From assembly GCA_937908275.1 (NCBI GenBank), contig CALERA010000004.1, positions 1 to 12,920 of the forward strand: a DNA stretch of 12,920 nucleotides, written 5' to 3'. The notes below the pieces were generated by a model. That model did no database searches, had not been told where the DNA came from, and worked only from the letters and a program-made list of their open reading frames with translations. The DNA comes from an uncultured Desulfarculaceae bacterium. Its GTDB lineage: Bacteria > Desulfobacterota > Desulfarculia > Desulfarculales > Desulfarculaceae. The position numbers were made by a program, and so were the translations under genes. Shown here in pieces: positions 12,876 to 12,920 of this stretch (the stretch's first letter is position 1; every line of letters starts with the position of its first letter).

Positions 12876-12920
12876 AGATCGGAAGAGCACACGTCTGAAC
12901 TCCAGTCACGGCTACATCTC
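12876..12920 (+). other. Illumina TruSeq index adapter, not genomic
   Basis: AGATCGGAAGAGC begins at 12876 and continues as the TruSeq indexed adapter to 12909. It is followed by the six-base index GGCTAC (12910-12915, TruSeq index 11) and ATCTC of the P7 tail. It truncates the protease gene and supplies an artificial stop. Confidence 0.98.

Noticed and set aside
11171..12892. 573-codon minus-strand frame opposite the DUF1844 and protease genes
   Set aside because: Shadow frame that also begins in adapter sequence; the protease catalytic motifs on the plus strand are decisive.
12876..12898. Natural C-terminus of the protease (residues after position 391 and the stop codon)
   Set aside because: These codons are Illumina adapter sequence, so the gene is truncated and not terminated there.
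1..12920. CRISPR array, insertion sequence, prophage or defence island
   Set aside because: No regularly spaced direct repeats, transposase, integrase or toxin/defence protein motifs were seen on either strand.

Overview
This is a complete 12.9-kb assembly contig with untrimmed Illumina TruSeq adapter at both ends (1-42 and 12876-12920). Only about 43-12875 is genomic DNA. The gene content is that of a GC-rich anaerobe: an oxygen-sensitive class III ribonucleotide reductase, a TauE/SafE exporter, two porins resembling the 'outer membrane homotrimeric porin' family of sulfate reducers, and an alanine-glyoxylate-type aminotransferase paired with SerA. Together these suggest a Gram-negative sulfate-reducer-like bacterium (Desulfobacterota, formerly Deltaproteobacteria). 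A Desulfovibrio- or Desulfarculus-like lineage is a guess from gene content and not a measured placement.

Layout. Left end: two facing stem-loop clusters (43-252) lie 3' of nrdD, which runs on the minus strand (281-2425). The nrdD promoter region (2547-2599) carries two NrdR-like boxes with centres 31 bp apart. Divergent from it is lipB (2738-3370). A promoter and a large leader hairpin then precede a TauE/SafE exporter (3514-4941), which is followed by a perfect 16-bp terminator and a small three-helix membrane protein (5026-5550) whose 3' end is strikingly AT-rich. After an AT-rich intergenic region come two paralogous porins (5893-7092 and 7311-8519), each with its own predicted promoter and separated by a terminator. 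Next is a 400-bp gap with a promoter and a long structured leader, then a two-gene serine-biosynthesis operon: a class V aminotransferase (8926-10065) and a short SerA (10069-11022). A double-hairpin element and a new promoter lead to a DUF1844 protein (11240-11671) and a DegP/DegQ-type periplasmic protease (11702 onward), cut off by the contig end before its second PDZ domain.

Functionally this is mostly housekeeping and envelope biology: anaerobic dNTP supply, lipoylation, anion export, outer-membrane permeability, serine synthesis and envelope protein quality control. No CRISPR array, transposase, phage gene, tRNA or rRNA was recognised. The most interesting non-coding signal is a bipartite element, hairpin - CTTCnnAAAAAACTT-like linker - hairpin. 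Two copies are complete and one is cut by the left contig end; both complete copies sit directly 3' of a gene in its own transcription direction. I found no evidence for a wholly new multi-gene system.
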